The position numbers and the translations under genes are program-made. The notes under the pieces were generated by a model, which saw only the letters and a program-made list of their open reading frames with translations, was not told where the DNA came from and made no database searches. DNA of 64,000 bases from Leptoclinus maculatus. Lineage: Eukaryota; Chordata; Actinopteri; Perciformes; Stichaeidae. Location of the stretch: the NCBI GenBank assembly GCA_032191485.1, contig JAVDOI010000007.1:12799680-12863679 (forward strand), written 5' to 3'. Below, piece after piece: positions 39,101 to 51,670 of this stretch (within the stretch, counting starts at the first letter, position 1; the number at the start of each line of letters is the position of its first letter).

Positions 39101-42100
39101 AAGTGTGTTAGCTAACTGCCCGGAAAGTGTAATAAATGATGTGGAGAGAAGCAGCATCACAGCCAGTGGTCCCCAACAGCACATCATTAAAAAGGATACT
39201 TAATTCCCTCAGTTGCTCTGCAAGCCTGTGCCGGGTAGCCTGAGGTTGTGGCACTCAACAGAGCGAGGGGAAGACCCCCACTACTTCTCTGTAATTGGTC
39301 TGGAAAAAGATAAAGCATGGCCAAGGATTGAACATATTTCCGCCTGTAAACTATGACTAGATGTGTGTGTGTCGGTTTGCTGGGTTAATAAATCATGGAT
39401 GTGGCATAACCTTCTCTGCTCTCTGAACTAGTCTATAATGTGATTGACCTTCCATCCTCCTCCATGACATCATTGCCTTTCTCCCAACTCTCTTTCTAAG
39501 ACTTTACAGGAATGCATCACCTCACTTTTGATTCTCCCTTTAGACTATATTTATGTACCTCTACCTCTAACACCTTGCCTCCCTAACACATTCATCTTCT
39601 ATCCCTTCCCTCCCTTAGATACCTCACTTTACATTTTCTCTCACACGTGTCCACCTGCTTTTCCCCTTCTCCCTACACCCCCATGAACATGCTCTAGTGC
39701 TCCCTTTCTCTGCTTGCCAGGTTCTGCTTTCTCATTCTGAGCTAGTTAACCTAAACTGGTGTTGGGCTCGGCATGTTGGTTCAACGGAGGCACAATGAGG
39801 TCACATCGTTAAAGACGGATGGCTGTAATCTGGTTTGTGGTCCAGCCATCTGCTGTAGTCAGCTGGTTGCTAACTGCAGGCCCAGCCTTTATTATACTAC
39901 GACCTCTACATGGCATTTAATCAGAGAGCTTAACACCACTGGGCTGTGGAGGGAAAGAGTGGGTACCTACACATAAGTCATACCTGGAGGCAAGACTGCT
40001 GGGTTCAGGAAGAAGGGAGAGAAATTCTCCATTAAGAAGAAAGAGCAGAACCTCTTAAGAAGGATTAAACTGGTGGAAATGCAGAAATAAGGGGGAGACT
40101 AAATGAAAGCAGTGAATAAAATGTGTTCCTCCAGCAAAACCAGATACTATATGTTCATTTTCTTCTCTACATATCGTCGACAGCTTGTCACCCTGAAAGA
40201 TGAGTTTGTAGAAGCGTCACTCATGACTTAAAGATGACCTTTTTGAAAGACTAAAATATCTGTTTTGCAGGCCTCTGATGATACACATTCAAAAGCTGAC
40301 AACTACTGTATGTCTTCCAGACTTGTTAATAAATGCCTTGTGATTAGAAGATCAAATAGGAGAAGTGAATTAGTGATTCCTCTGATCACAGCCTGTAGGA
40401 GAGGATGAGAAGAGGCTCACACAGCATACTAGATCTCACTGGAGAGAGGCAAGTCAAGAGAAGAGGGGAAAACAACAGAGCAATGTCTGATGGCCTTGTG
40501 TGATGGACAGCGATTACCCTTCATCTAATCCGGACATTCTTAACACATAATGCAGTCTGAGTATCAGCGCCACACAATTTCCTCAAATGTGCAGGATGTC
40601 TCATTTGGAGGAAGTCTGAAAATGCCATCTCCAATGACATATGACTTCCTGTAATGACCTTGCTTGCCAATGACATTTGAAGACCAATAAAGGGAAATGT
40701 ATTGGGTAGTGATTAGCATTACCATGGTTTCACATCCCATTAGGGTCTAATGCAGGATAAACACTCAATTTGGCAAGATGGGAGAAACAAAAAATACGTT
40801 TGCTATCTACTGGTTCTGGTGTGAATCAGACAGTTCTGCCAGAGTAATGCACTATTCGGCACTAATGCAGACTTTAATTTCACATTTAAGAAATACTCAG
40901 CCTATCTTTTCCAGACTTCACAGGTGATGGGAAGGCACTGCTGTGAAGTCAAGAGTCTCTCTATTTAAATTCCACCGGAGGGATCAGAGTTTGGATTTTT
41001 TTCCAGTTAAACCGGTAATATTTTGGAGATAAGGCAACAGACATATTTACTCCCGACAGGGTGTGCCTCCCGAGACCTGATCCAAATCTGAGAATGGATT
41101 AGCCGACGCCCCGGGGGCTGGGCGACAGAGACTTTGAATGTATAAATAGACAGATCTATCAACGACGCGTCCTTGAAAACAGAAAATAAGTCTTCATTGC
41201 TTTCCCTGCGCAAGACATTTGTCATGTTCAGGATGAAACATTTGTGGGGCCATTTGATTAACCAGAGTATAATCCAGTCTGTTCTTGGACGTCAGTAATC
41301 TCCGGAGCTTTACATAGCATCATCTGTTGCCACCACACAGGCATTCACCTGACTTGAGCCCATGTGGGGGTCATGGGAAATGTGTTTGGGGCCAAATACA
41401 GGGAGCCAACTGGTGGGGATTGGGCTGCATTTTGTGGCCTAACCTTTGACTGCTGGGTTAATGGCTGAATAAAGATATTCAACCTCCTGTCTGAGAAACA
41501 CAACCCAAAAACAGAGTGAACTCAAGATACTCCGGAAGCAACTGGAGATAGATATGTTTGTACCACTAACACTTTTAATTGCTTCATGCAGTTGCTCCAG
41601 TGTGTGTGCGCTAGTGTGTGTGCACAGAGTTGACTGGAACAATAACAGTCGTTGGCTTTAACATCCAGGCATCACATGGAAAGTGAAACTAACTTACCTT
41701 ATCTGAGTACACGAAGAACAGGATGAGCAATATCAGCTCTGCCAGGAGAATTATCAGCAGGACAATGAAGAACTGTCAGAGAGAGGGAGGAGAGCCTTGT
41801 TTTAATAATTGCTTTTGGCAGTATTGTTATTCTACCTTGTCCTGCCGTTGAAAACGTGCTGAAAATAAATCTGAGAGGTCTCTATTGCAGTCATTTCTGT
41901 CTCTGAGTGCTACAAGATGTAAGGAAAAACAGCAATTACATGACTGCAGATGACATACATGACAGTTTACAACATGCATTTTTCAATGTGCACTGCATCT
42001 GGGATTTGCAGTGCTTTTGATTCATACTCTACCTTCAAATGCAATGTGTGAGTAATGGGATTCGTTCTGTAGCTATGCATAGAAACACGATCAGTCAATT

Positions 42101-42164
42101 CAGGTTAAATGAATAGTTTGACATTTTGTGAAATAAGCTTATTTGCTCTCTTGCCGAGAGTTAC

Positions 42165-42220
<56 letters not shown>

Positions 42221-42235
42221 AAGAGCTGGAGGGCT

Positions 42236-42291
<56 letters not shown>

Positions 42292-44826
42292 AAACTTAAC
42301 AGAGCCTGGATCTGTCCGAATGTAACAAAATCTGCCTACCAGCACCTTTAAGCTCCCTAATTAACACATTATATCTTCTTTAACCAGTACAAAGCACAAA
42401 GTGTAAAAAGGACACTTAGTTTTATTGGAAGTAATGTGCTGGACTGGAGTCTCTGCTGGTTGCCTGGCAGCCTTACTAACCGTGACAACAGGACTGCAGG
42501 ATGTTACTTTGCCGAGCCAAGAAATAGCCCAAACAAATAAGATATAACATGTTAATTGGCGAGCTTTAGAGGTGCTGGTATACACATTCGTCAAAGCCTG
42601 TTTCCCTCCGTTTCCTGTGTTTGTGCTAAGCTAAACTAACTGACTGCTGGCGGTAGATTCATATTTAGCATACAGAAAGAAGAGTGGGATCGATCTTCTA
42701 TATGATTCTCGGCCAGAAAACAAAATAAGCACATTCTGCTACATGTTGAGGTATTCCTTCAAGGTTACAGCCAATTATCTCAGTTTGTGGGCAGAATACA
42801 CAGCAACCCAGATTCGTCAATAATAAAAACAAGGCAAACAATCACAAACTCAAAACCATTCAAATAAGATAAGGAAAGACAGAAAACGAGAGATGAAGGA
42901 GGAGGTGGGAGAGACAGAGGGGGGGAGAAAAGGAGAATCTAAGAGCTGGAGGGCTTGTGGACGTGCGAGAGGAGGGAAAGAAGGCATAATACCTCCCTAG
43001 ATTCATTTCCAACACAGCCTTGGATTTCATCTACCATTCTCCTCTCCCTACTTGACTCCCCTTCAGCTCAATATTTACCAAGCTCTTCTGCGCAGCATGG
43101 GAGGAGGCAGGCAGACCTAGATTCTAGAAAACCCCATTAATTCCAAACTCATTTGGGAGGAAGGGGGTAGGCTATTATTTGTGTCAAGGCCCAAATGAAA
43201 TAGTAACGGCAGTTTGTTGTTGGTTAAGTATCTGGGTTGCCAGTTTAGCGTGTCACTGTTGCTGCTGAAAGTCAAAGTGACAGCTTCTGTACACTAAATT
43301 AGTGGTGCTCTGATGATCGTGTGAGAATGTATTCATATGCCACACACTGCCAGATATTGCAGTGTTATCTCTCCCACTTTCTTTCAAATTTGTTTAAGTA
43401 CACATTTTTTTGGCAGCAAAAAAGAGAGAATGAAAATTGTCTGCAAAGGATGTCTGGGCTATGAATATTTGTAAACCAGAGAGAGTTGTCGGCAGAGAAA
43501 CTTCAGAGATAATATTTCAAGGTAGACGCTCAGATCTGTTTGCTGCGGGAGATCTAAACCCACTCTGATGTTTCCACGTCCTGCTCTCCCCCACTCCACC
43601 CCCCCCACCCCTGGGTGCGCTGAGTCGGACAGTCATGCTAAGAAAACAACAACAACAACTCCTGGCAGACACCGTTGCACTGAACAGAATTATCATGGCT
43701 AAATATGAAACGCTGCCACAGACTGATGACTTTCTCCCCCCCCCCCCCTCACCTGCACCCGGCTCTCTTCCTCTCTCTGCTTCACAGTTGTTAGGCAGGT
43801 GAAGGAAGCCATGTCGAACACTGAGGATTTGGTGTGGGGCTTTTGGTCGGATGCAAGAGCTTCGGGGGGATTGAGCTGTTTGTGATGTTAAGTACCCAAA
43901 GCCGAAACTCCACTTTTCATTTAAAGTTCCTATACACGAAAGTTTCCTTTTCTTTTCTTGCGGCAGATCCACACAAACCTCATTCCAGTGGGTGAACTTT
44001 TCGTAATTAACTTTTGCTTAAGATAAAACACTTGCACAAATTTGGGCAAACAGTACAACGCCAAGACAGAGGAGTCTTTGTAATGAATAATAGAACATTC
44101 TACATTATTGAGCACAAAAATATCAAGTGCTTTTAGTGCGCTATGTACGTAGAGTAATTCAACCACGCTGGGGACACAGAAGGCCTCTTGACTGACAGCT
44201 CTTTTTCTGGGATGTGACCAAAGCCATGGAGATGTCATGAATGCGTTGGTGTTAATATGCAGAAAGGGAGAATCTTACTGCTCAGAGCCCCTGAGGTTTT
44301 ATACAATGCAGAATAAACTCTCCCTGTCAGTCGGCTACCTCCGCTGAGGTTCTGGCTGGAAGACAAATACAGATACCCTGCTGAGTTCTCGCTGCCCTGT
44401 GACCAGCATGTGTGGGTGTGTAGACAGCCACACATGTGAGAGGTTGTCTCCACAAGACGTTTCTGTCAATATTTGCATGGCCGACATTGGGGAATACGAG
44501 AATATTTCAAAGGAGGAGAGTAAGACTGAGGGCGGCGTTGCCGTGTGTGAATTAATCCTGAGACAGTCGTCCGTATATGGGTCTCATTTATAATGGGGCA
44601 TTGCGTAGGTATACTGCATGTAGATTGAACTCACGCTCAGAAGCAGGCACTTGTTCTCCTTGATGGCACCCAGGCAACCGAGAAAGCCCGTTACCATGAC
44701 GATGGCGCCGATGGCGATGACCATGTTGGCGGCCGACAGCGAGGGGAATGAGGGCGAGAAGGTGGCGAAGCTGCCCTGCGACACAGATAGCCAGATGCCC
44801 ACGCCGAGCAGCCCACAGCCGCATAA
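30057..44826 (-). CDS. tspan9: tspan9, tetraspanin-9 (last six coding exons; start exon outside window)
   Basis: Exons in transcript order: 44826-44635, 41772-41698, 34930-34829, 34505-34374, 33335-33252, 30128-30057. All junctions are GT/AG and phase 0. They give 217 residues and TAG... counted with the stop, 218 codons. Vertebrate TSPAN9 is 239 aa, so only about the first 21-22 residues, encoded by one exon beyond 64000, are missing. TM1 end, TM2, TM3 and TM4 are all clear. The large loop has CCG, PDRCC, NC and GC: six cysteines, with an NST sequon just after the fifth. Near-identical stretches to TSPAN9 are SQGSFATFSPSFPSLSAAN, TGFLGCLGAIKENKCLLLS, ILLAELILLILFFVY and HRTGKKYDA. It acts in tetraspanin-enriched microdomains of the plasma membrane. 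TSPAN4 is the closest alternative but fits clearly less well. I cannot tell which teleost paralogue (a or b) it is. Confidence 0.94.
31650..31890. mobile_element. Probable interspersed repeat fragment
   Basis: tgccgccgcaaggaattgtg, gtaaaggatggtccagtgta and agatacttccgggtcatttc resemble a repeat I remember from several fish genomes. The overlapping ORFs in two frames match no protein family. Confidence 0.35.
32306..32330. repeat. (TTAGG)5 short tandem repeat
   Basis: Five exact ttagg pentamers preceded by gg and followed by ggg. It is not the vertebrate telomere hexamer. Confidence 0.9.
32335..32430. mobile_element. Possible SINE/LINE tail fragment
   Basis: gttaccagtctatcacaggg, then gatccaaacccaggacc, resembles the 3' region of common fish retroposons. 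It is short and lacks defined ends. Confidence 0.3.
33252..33335 (-). CDS. tspan9: tspan9 coding exon (end of loop, start of TM4)
   Basis: Acceptor catcttag, donor GTAGGA. Twenty-eight codons: GCFEKVEEWLDDNKHLLG, then TIGMVILVVQ. Confidence 0.95.
33336..34373. other. tspan9 intron
   Basis: A 1.0 kb intron containing the 24-base minisatellite at 34105-34198. Nothing else is recognisable. Confidence 0.7.
34105..34198. repeat. Minisatellite, about four copies of a 24-base unit
   Basis: The words ctctttgtggtcattttgca and ctctttgtggtcgtttagag recur at 24-base spacing with decaying edges. Confidence 0.8.
34374..34505 (-). CDS. tspan9: tspan9 coding exon (CCG exon)
   Basis: Acceptor attcacag, donor GTGAGT. 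Forty-four codons with KCCGV, YTDW, VPDRCC, NCG and the NST sequon. A 29-base CA/TG run (34516-34544) starts 11 bases upstream of the acceptor in transcript sense. Confidence 0.95.
34516..34544. repeat. (CA)n microsatellite at a tspan9 splice acceptor
   Basis: About 14 CA units. In transcript sense it is a TG run ending 11 bases before the exon at 34505. Confidence 0.95.
34829..34930 (-). CDS. tspan9: tspan9 coding exon (large loop, helices A/B)
   Basis: Acceptor tcttcag, donor GTAGGC. Thirty-four codons: VSENAKQDLKDGLALYNSEN, then NIGLRNAWNIIQAE. Confidence 0.95.
34931..41697. other. tspan9 intron, 6.8 kb
   Basis: Mostly unremarkable. A probable interspersed-repeat fragment lies at about 38090-38400 (ctctccttttagctctggtt region). 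A G-run sits at about 36533-36542. No gene is recognisable; the 117-132 codon ORFs at 38032-38434 lie in the repeat. Confidence 0.55.
41698..41772 (-). CDS. tspan9: tspan9 coding exon (TM3)
   Basis: Acceptor ctgacag, donor GTAAGT. Twenty-five codons: FFIVLLIILLAELILLIL then FFVYSDK, matching TSPAN9 TM3 nearly residue for residue. Confidence 0.96.
42100..42765 (+). mobile_element. Interspersed repeat, copy 3, most complete, with TA expansion
   Basis: It begins near gaatagtttgacattttgtg, has ttgccgagagttacg, then the TA tract and later ataacatgttaattggcgag, tgtgctaagctaaac and gtattccttcaag. Copies of atctgcctaccagcaccttt and the taattaacacattatatctt region show that its left half resembles an inverted copy of its right half. 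Confidence 0.7.
42167..42290. repeat. (TA)n microsatellite interrupted by a 20-base unique word
   Basis: Two TA tracts (42167-42218 and 42237-42290) flank atctaagagctggagggctt at 42217-42236. Confidence 0.95.
44635..44826 (-). CDS. tspan9: tspan9 coding exon (second coding exon)
   Basis: Acceptor tttgcag, donor GTGAGT. Sixty-four codons: the end of TM1 (LCGCGLLGVGIWLSVSQ), the small loop (FATFSPSFPSLSAAN), TM2 and the IKENKCLLLS turn. Confidence 0.96.
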
Positions 44827-45721
44827 CTGCAAAGAGAGACAGACCACAAGGTTAGCAAACCAACAGCAGGTACGTTGTTTCTCAGGGTTAGTTACAGCAA
44901 TTATTTACAAAAAAAAGGTCATCTTCAGCTCTCCAGGATTTGCTCGTAACACACAATGATAGACCTTCTGAACAATACGGTAATCTACAGAGCAATGTCA
45001 GCTATAGATGAAGGCAAATCCCAGCTCAAAAAGCCCAACGCAACAGGCTCAACTGCCCCCACTGTCATCCATCACCAAACACTGCTCAAAAAAACAAGAG
45101 GGTTTACACCAATTAAAATTATGATAAGCCAATAACAGCTCCGCAAGAGATTAGAGGAAAAATTGGACTCGGGCCGCGCTGATTTTGTATATTTGAGCTG
45201 ATTACGTTAAATCCAGAACAAACAGAGATGTAATTACTGCCACCCTCTCAAATGAAAACTTCCAGGCCTTCCAAAAACCACCCGCAGTAGACTTGAACTT
45301 CACCTAGAGGGAGCAATTCACTAATTCCCCTCAGCCACACTGCCAGGCTCCCCCGCTGATGTGTGTGAGGTCCATTAATGCAAAGAAGTGTTTACGGAGG
45401 GCTCTGATTGCCGAAGTGTCCCATCTACTGATGTGCTGGTCCATCTATCAGACATAAGAGCCATACAGCATGCCCACCACTCTGTGAGATATCGGCTAGG
45501 AGGTAAGTGGTGACATTTTTTTGCCTGCACCTAATAGAATGAAATACCCAGGGCAATCTTGCCATGAATAAAAAAAAAAAGGAATGAGGTAAAATATGGA
45601 ACGGCACCATGGTAAATCATCGCACCACAGCCCTCTCTCTTTCTTATCTTTGCACCGCTGCTCCAGAACACTTTAACGCCTGTCAGCAATATGTGAAACA
45701 AACCTCCTGTGCATGTAAACG

Positions 45722-45722
<1 letters not shown>

Positions 45723-45805
<83 letters not shown>
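45723..45805. repeat. (CA)n microsatellite, about 41 units
   Basis: A pure CA run. The ORFs on both strands here are repeat artefacts. Confidence 0.98.
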
Positions 45806-45807
<2 letters not shown>

Positions 45808-47126
45808 CACACAGTGTACGCACACAGTCATCATCTTGTAAGAGTTATGAATACATCTCTGCTTCCTTTTTCTCTGTTAAAACAAATTAATGAATCCACC
45901 ACACACGGCATTTCACCTCTGGACGCTGAACTGATAAATGGCACAACTGACAACAAACCTGGAAATGTGCTGCAGCACTTTCACAACAAACACGCAGCCG
46001 ATGTCGCTACCGCCGTAAAACAAAGTGACTTCAAGCACACTACAAGTACAACAAAGTCATAAGTGGCTCTCAGAGATGTTAGGCTCTGTGTAAGAGAAAC
46101 TTTGTAGTGTCAATTGCAAAGCCTCATGAGCTGGTGAGAGACGCCTCAGGTCTAATGAGTCCTATAGGAGCTGTAGATAAATGAACTGAGTTCACGCAGC
46201 CCCCCTCTCAGGTGTCAGATGAGTGCGGTGTCCCTCTCATTGACCTGCAACCTTTGAGCAGTGAGGCGTGACTTTGTGCAGCACGGCCTCCGTGTCCTTC
46301 AGTAGGTATGGCAGCACACTCAGGAGGCTGCATGATACACATGCTCTCCTGAGGACTAAGTAATGACTAGATGCAATTAAACGGAGAGAAAGAATGAGGA
46401 CTGAGCGTGAATGAGTCAGGATAGATAAAAGCCCTATTTGAGAGTTGACTGCGCTGCCCAGGGTGTGGTTTTGTGAAAGATTGGAGTCAGAGCTCTAAGA
46501 AATAAAAGTCTTGAGTGCTGCTGTCAAGGTTGAAGGCAAGGGAGGCTGTAAACACTGCCCGCCCAGCCGACTCGAACAAAAAGACACTAGTTTAGTCACA
46601 TATAGATGCCAGTAAAGTCGCATTGGATTTCTCACCCAGAATGAACAAGTGGTCTCTGAATGGTGCTGGTAAGACTTTGAATCATCTATCATCTAAATAA
46701 TTCAGAGACAACTGTATTTGCTGGGAGGCACCCGCTGGCCCTTTATGCTTTCCTTGATTAAAAAAAAGGCGATTGAAAAGGCTGGTAAAGGTCATGTCCC
46801 TATGCAGAGCGGGCTAAAATACGATATCAATGCTGACACTCTACAGAAGGATAGATTAGGGGAGGAAGGGTTCGAGGACGCAGGGGAGGAATTTTCAAGA
46901 GGACAGATAGATGGAGTGGTCTTAAAGCTCGCGAGGGGAACACAAGGAGCTTTTACGAGTCCAAGTGGGGAGGGTTACAGTGCCTTCACTTGATTGTGTT
47001 TAATGCCCAGTGAAGGGAGCTCGTCCAAGTGTGTCGCTCTCTTAAGTGACTGTGAAACCGCCCAGCCACCGGCACAATCTGTCGGATCTGAGCCTACCAG
47101 GAGTAATCTCTCTGCCCTTGCTTCCA

Positions 47127-47163
47127 CTACTACTACTACTACTACTACTACAACAACAACAAC
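47127..47163. repeat. Compound trinucleotide repeat (ACT)n(ACA)n
   Basis: About eight act units run directly into about five aac units. Confidence 0.9.
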
Positions 47164-48988
47164 ATGCGGTCATCGGACCTTTGTGTCGGTGCCACAGGAC
47201 ATACCTCCAGTATAAGCTCTGATCTCTTCGGCTATCTGACCTTGGCGCGTGCGTCTGAGCTCGACCTCGAGGCTATCCGCTGAGCTCCTTATCTACTTTT
47301 AATTGTGGGGCGGTCATGTTTTGATATCCCATCTGCGGGGAAAGGATCAAGGAATCCCCAAATAGCGGGGAAGGCTTGTAAACAGTCACGGAGAAGGCTT
47401 TCTATTAAGGCATTCATCGTTATTACATCAATCGGAGCGGCAGATGCTGCAGGGTTATGATTAACATTTGGGTTTAAGGAATAAATTGGCCTATTACCAT
47501 ATTTTCTAGGGACACAGAAAAATAAATGTTTATGCAATGATGTTTTTGACTCGCTTTTGGTCCGAATGACCAATGAGTGATGAGTGATGTAATGTAAGTC
47601 AATACATCGACTGATGCAATTGACTTTTCTGATTGAAGATCCAGCGTTCACACTTAATAAATGATCTACTTGATACAAATGTCCTAAAGTGCTACTGACC
47701 TTGCCGCCGTTTACACATTCCCTCGTTGTTAGGGTCCCTCTATCTATGCAACTTGCTTGAGCCAGCATAATGCTACATGCCAATTTAGAAAATCTGTGCA
47801 GCTCGCACGGTTGCTCTGGGCTATTACTCTGCTTTCACAATTCATGGATGCAACTTTGCAGAGCGCGGACCTATCATCAAACAACTGAGGGGTGACACAT
47901 GACGGCTTGCCAGGTCGACTATTAGTTCAATTTGAACAAGCTTCAGTGAGGGACAGTGAGTCTTTTAGCCCTCTAGATTTTTCAAATATGTATTTCTGGT
48001 TTCGCTACACTGTCATAACAACTTAGGTGCTTTGTATCGTTGATAATGGGTCCCCCATGGATCCACGCAGCGCAGAGATGTTACATATCTTCCAGCCGTG
48101 ATAATGACAAATTATTTGCAGTCTGGAACAAAAAAAAACCTGCTGCTCTAAACACTGAATTGAATTTGGAAAGTTAACAGGAAAAGTTGTGACAGGAGGG
48201 AGGGATGCTGGGCACGTGTAAGATTGTGCTTGAAACAGCAACATGTGTGCCCTTTTCACACGTGTTGGGCAATACTTTTAGAGCATCTCCGTGGCAGGAC
48301 AGAATGGAGTCTGGTTTCTAAATGTCATTTGTGGAAGGAGTGACGAAAAGGAGCCCAGCAGTGAGGAGAGAGGAGTAGAGCAGAATTCACTTTCGTGAAG
48401 AGGAAATTGGAGGTCATGAGGTGTGAATCAATCTAACTGGATGAATCAGGCCCTGCTGTTTGGTGGCCCTTTAACAAGCTCAGGGTGGAAATAGCTGCAA
48501 TAATAGCAGGTGAATCATCTGTAAGGCAACTTTTCAAACAGGAAAGAGAGGTAAAGGGGGTCAAACCATAAGATGTGTGGAAGAGGGTTAGAAAGCATTA
48601 AAGCCAGAGAGATTGGATGCGCCCGTGAGATGTGTGAGAAGACAAAGAGAGATTGAGTTCAGAGTCAGAGAAGAAGAAAATAGAGGCTGACCCTTCATCC
48701 GAATGGCTGGCTCAGAGAATTATCAGTTGCTGCAGTAACTGGCTCAGTGACACGGAGCCACTCGACACAGGGCCCCACTTCAATCTCCCCCAGGCAAAGG
48801 GGGGGTCTGCGAGCGGGCTGTGCAGTGTGTGTCTACGTAGAGGCTGGATGATATTGACCCGTTAACACCCTGATCACTCAGAGAAGTCACAATCCTGTCA
48901 TAGAGAATGACAGCTTTTGTCAAATTACCACTGTCCTCGGTGGCTCAACTCTCCTGTGAATGAGTTTATAAAGTTTGATTGAGTGATA

Positions 48989-48990
<2 letters not shown>

Positions 48991-49023
<33 letters not shown>
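48991..49023. repeat. (TG)n microsatellite
   Basis: About 16 TG units, with a second short TG run near 49045-49054. Confidence 0.95.
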
Positions 49024-49025
<2 letters not shown>

Positions 49026-49562
49026 CTGTGAGTGCATTGAGAGTGTGTGTGTGTTGGAGCCTCTTACTTCAGTTTACTTAATGCTTTAAAACAGAGGGTA
49101 AATAAACTAAATCGTCTTTTACACAGACATAATAAGCCTCCATAGACATCTGCCGTGCCATACTAAAAACAAACCTTTTTGTTTAAGTAATTAGAAAGCA
49201 CTTCTACCCGTACAGCACAATAAACCATAAAATTGGGGAAAATGCCAACCTTACTGCACTGCTTTAGGATGGAGCCACTTTATCACTTTACGATCCCCTC
49301 TGCCCTTTACTGCAACTCCTTCTTTCTTTTTATTGGGATAAAACTTGTTTCTGTCCTGCGGCACACAACATCTTCAGCATTGATTTCGCATTGAAATGAA
49401 GACCTCGGATAAAGGACGATTTTTCATTTCTCATCATGTGATCTCGCAAGCCCCGTGATTCATGTTGCTGTATAACTACGAAATAGCCTGCCAACTACAT
49501 TACGGGAGGGAATCTGAATCACAGAACAACAAACATGATAAAGCAAATGTAAACATCAAATA

Positions 49563-49589
49563 GGGGGGGGGGGGGGGGTGGGGGGGGGG
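49563..49589. repeat. Poly-G tract
   Basis: Two G-runs (about 17 and 9) separated by a single T. G-quadruplex potential on the plus strand; length is prone to assembly error. Confidence 0.9.
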
Positions 49590-51289
49590 AGCCTGAAAGT
49601 AAACACAGGCTATTTGTATTTTCTACCCAGCAAGTGGAAAAGGTCTTCTTTGAGGCATGCTGTGAAAGAAAAATGGTTCATTTTGAGAATAGACTCTCAA
49701 GAGAGTGTTTGTGTGTACCTGTCAGAGAATGATTTCCTCCTAATAAATACGTACTTTTACTGTATTTATCCTCCATGGATTTGGAGCAAACAAAAATAAA
49801 GCCTAGGTGTTGCAGAAGAACATTAAATTATATTTCACATCAACAGTTCTTTGACACACCATGTCCTTGACAAGCCTTCAGAAAAATCCGGGGTTTTAGT
49901 CCTTTTATTGTTAATGGCCAATAGTTTGCTCAATAAGGAACACGGCCAGTTGATTCCCTTTTGTTCTCATTAAAGCTCAGCTTCACTACACAGCAGCTGG
50001 TGGCTGTATCTGACCCACATGTGTGTGTGTGTCAATAGCAGCACACTTCATTTTAATGGTGGTTTGTTGAAGTTAAGTACAAAATGTGTATAATAATAGG
50101 CAAAATGTATTAATATCAACCAGCCACTGACAATTTTCATGCATACATTCAAATACTCCAAAACACAACTAAGTACACCGCTTTGCTTTGTTGTTTGCTA
50201 ACTATATTACATCTATGTTATATTATTGCATATATATATATAACTGCACCAGTGGAAGCAAACAGAAGCAGAAACGTTTCCGTCCATTTGTAACAAGCTG
50301 ATGGTTTGATGGACAACAGAGAAGTGCATGCTGCAGTTGTGGTTTAGTTTCTACGGACATTTCTTTTTTCCTTCAGGACCACTTTTTAAGCCTACAAGGT
50401 AAAACACATGTTTTTCAGAGGAGTATTCCTATTGGCTATCCTTGAAATCTTGTTTCTCTTAAATTAAACATGTTAATAAATATGGATAAGACACTTGGGG
50501 CAAGAGAAGCTGCTTCAAAAAACAACAACAAAAAAACAAATGTAATCATGAATAGGTAGTAAATTGTACATTTCTCAGTGAAGCATGGTTACTTATAGTC
50601 GAATGAAACCCTAACCCTTCCATTATGAGGCCCATGTGTTTCACTACATCTCTTTACACAGTATTTATCTCCATGATGGAAGACATCTAAGCTGTAGGCA
50701 TTAGGCAATATACAGTTTTCCAGTAAAACTCCCTATCCCTGTCTCCCTGGACTTCCTGAAGGCATCTCAGTCATTCCCCATTGAATAGTGCAAAGCTCAT
50801 GTCAGTTGTATAACAAGTAAATTATTCACAGGGTCTGTGATGGTGGCTGAGGGAAACAGTGCTTTCAGGCCCAGAATAAACACTTCGAATTCATAAGGCT
50901 GAGACAGATTAAAAAGCTATATCTGCCTGGTTAAAATTGAATTTACCCACTGCAGTCCTGGTGGATTCACACAATGCGAGAGGCTACCTAGAAAATCACG
51001 CTGACGGGTCGACTGATAACGCAGCAGGCAGCTTTCTATGAACGCATACACTTTAATTGGGAGACTTTTAACGGGTCCAGGTCTGAAAAGGGAAGCCAAG
51101 CTGAAGAGCCTTCAACATTCTTAAGCATTCTTTCTATTGGCCAGCAGAGGGCGACTCCTCTGGATGCAACAAGAAGTGTAATTGTATAGAATTCTATGAG
51201 AACGTTACCCTGCTTTTCACTTGATGTATCACCTCAGTAAACATTGTCAACATGCGTGTATGGTCTCAATCACTAGTCTTAAGTCTTCT

Positions 51290-51670
51290 TCAATACAGCA
51301 GGATATTCATTTTGTAAATGATGGCTCCATTTAGAGCAAAATAGACGATGAAGCAGAGTATGCTGGAGGTCGTGGCCACCTTGTGATTGAAAGAACGCTA
51401 CCACGGTGTTGTCCAGTCTGAGAGTTGCTTGTGTTTTCGTTTAACCCTTTCACAGTGTGTTTTCAGTTTTCTGAAAGTTAATTGTAACATTTTGGTCGCC
51501 TAAAAATTATTCAGAGTTCGGGTGTACTTAGCTCCACCCTCTCGTGTCACTTCTGGTTGAAATAAAAACAAGAAGGTGACGGTCGAAATGCCGAACTTGA
51601 TGCTTCAGAACCGTAGTCCACGCACCAATGGGTGACGTCATGGTGACCACGCCCACTTATATACAGTCTA
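51290..51670. mobile_element. Probable interspersed repeat fragment
   Basis: Landmarks aaatgatggctccatttaga, gttcgggtgtacttagctcc, cagaaccgtagtccacgcac, caatgggtgacgtcatggtg and cttatatacagtct fit a repeat I remember as common in percomorph fishes. Ends were not defined. Confidence 0.5.

Larger units (their letters stand above)
41773..44634. other. tspan9 intron, 2.9 kb
   Basis: It contains the third copy of the interspersed repeat (42100-42765), interrupted by TA microsatellite DNA, and a C-run at 43736-43748. The 151-codon minus-strand ORF at 43517-43972 matches no family. Confidence 0.6.

Noticed and set aside
43517..43972. 151-codon minus-strand ORF
   Set aside because: It runs through a C-run and low-complexity glycine/serine codons, has no recognisable domain and lies inside a tspan9 intron.
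47289..47783. 164-codon minus-strand ORF, the longest in the window
   Set aside because: It matches no family I recognise. With about 6000 stop-to-stop intervals on both strands of 64 kb, a rough estimate gives one to a few ORFs this long by chance.
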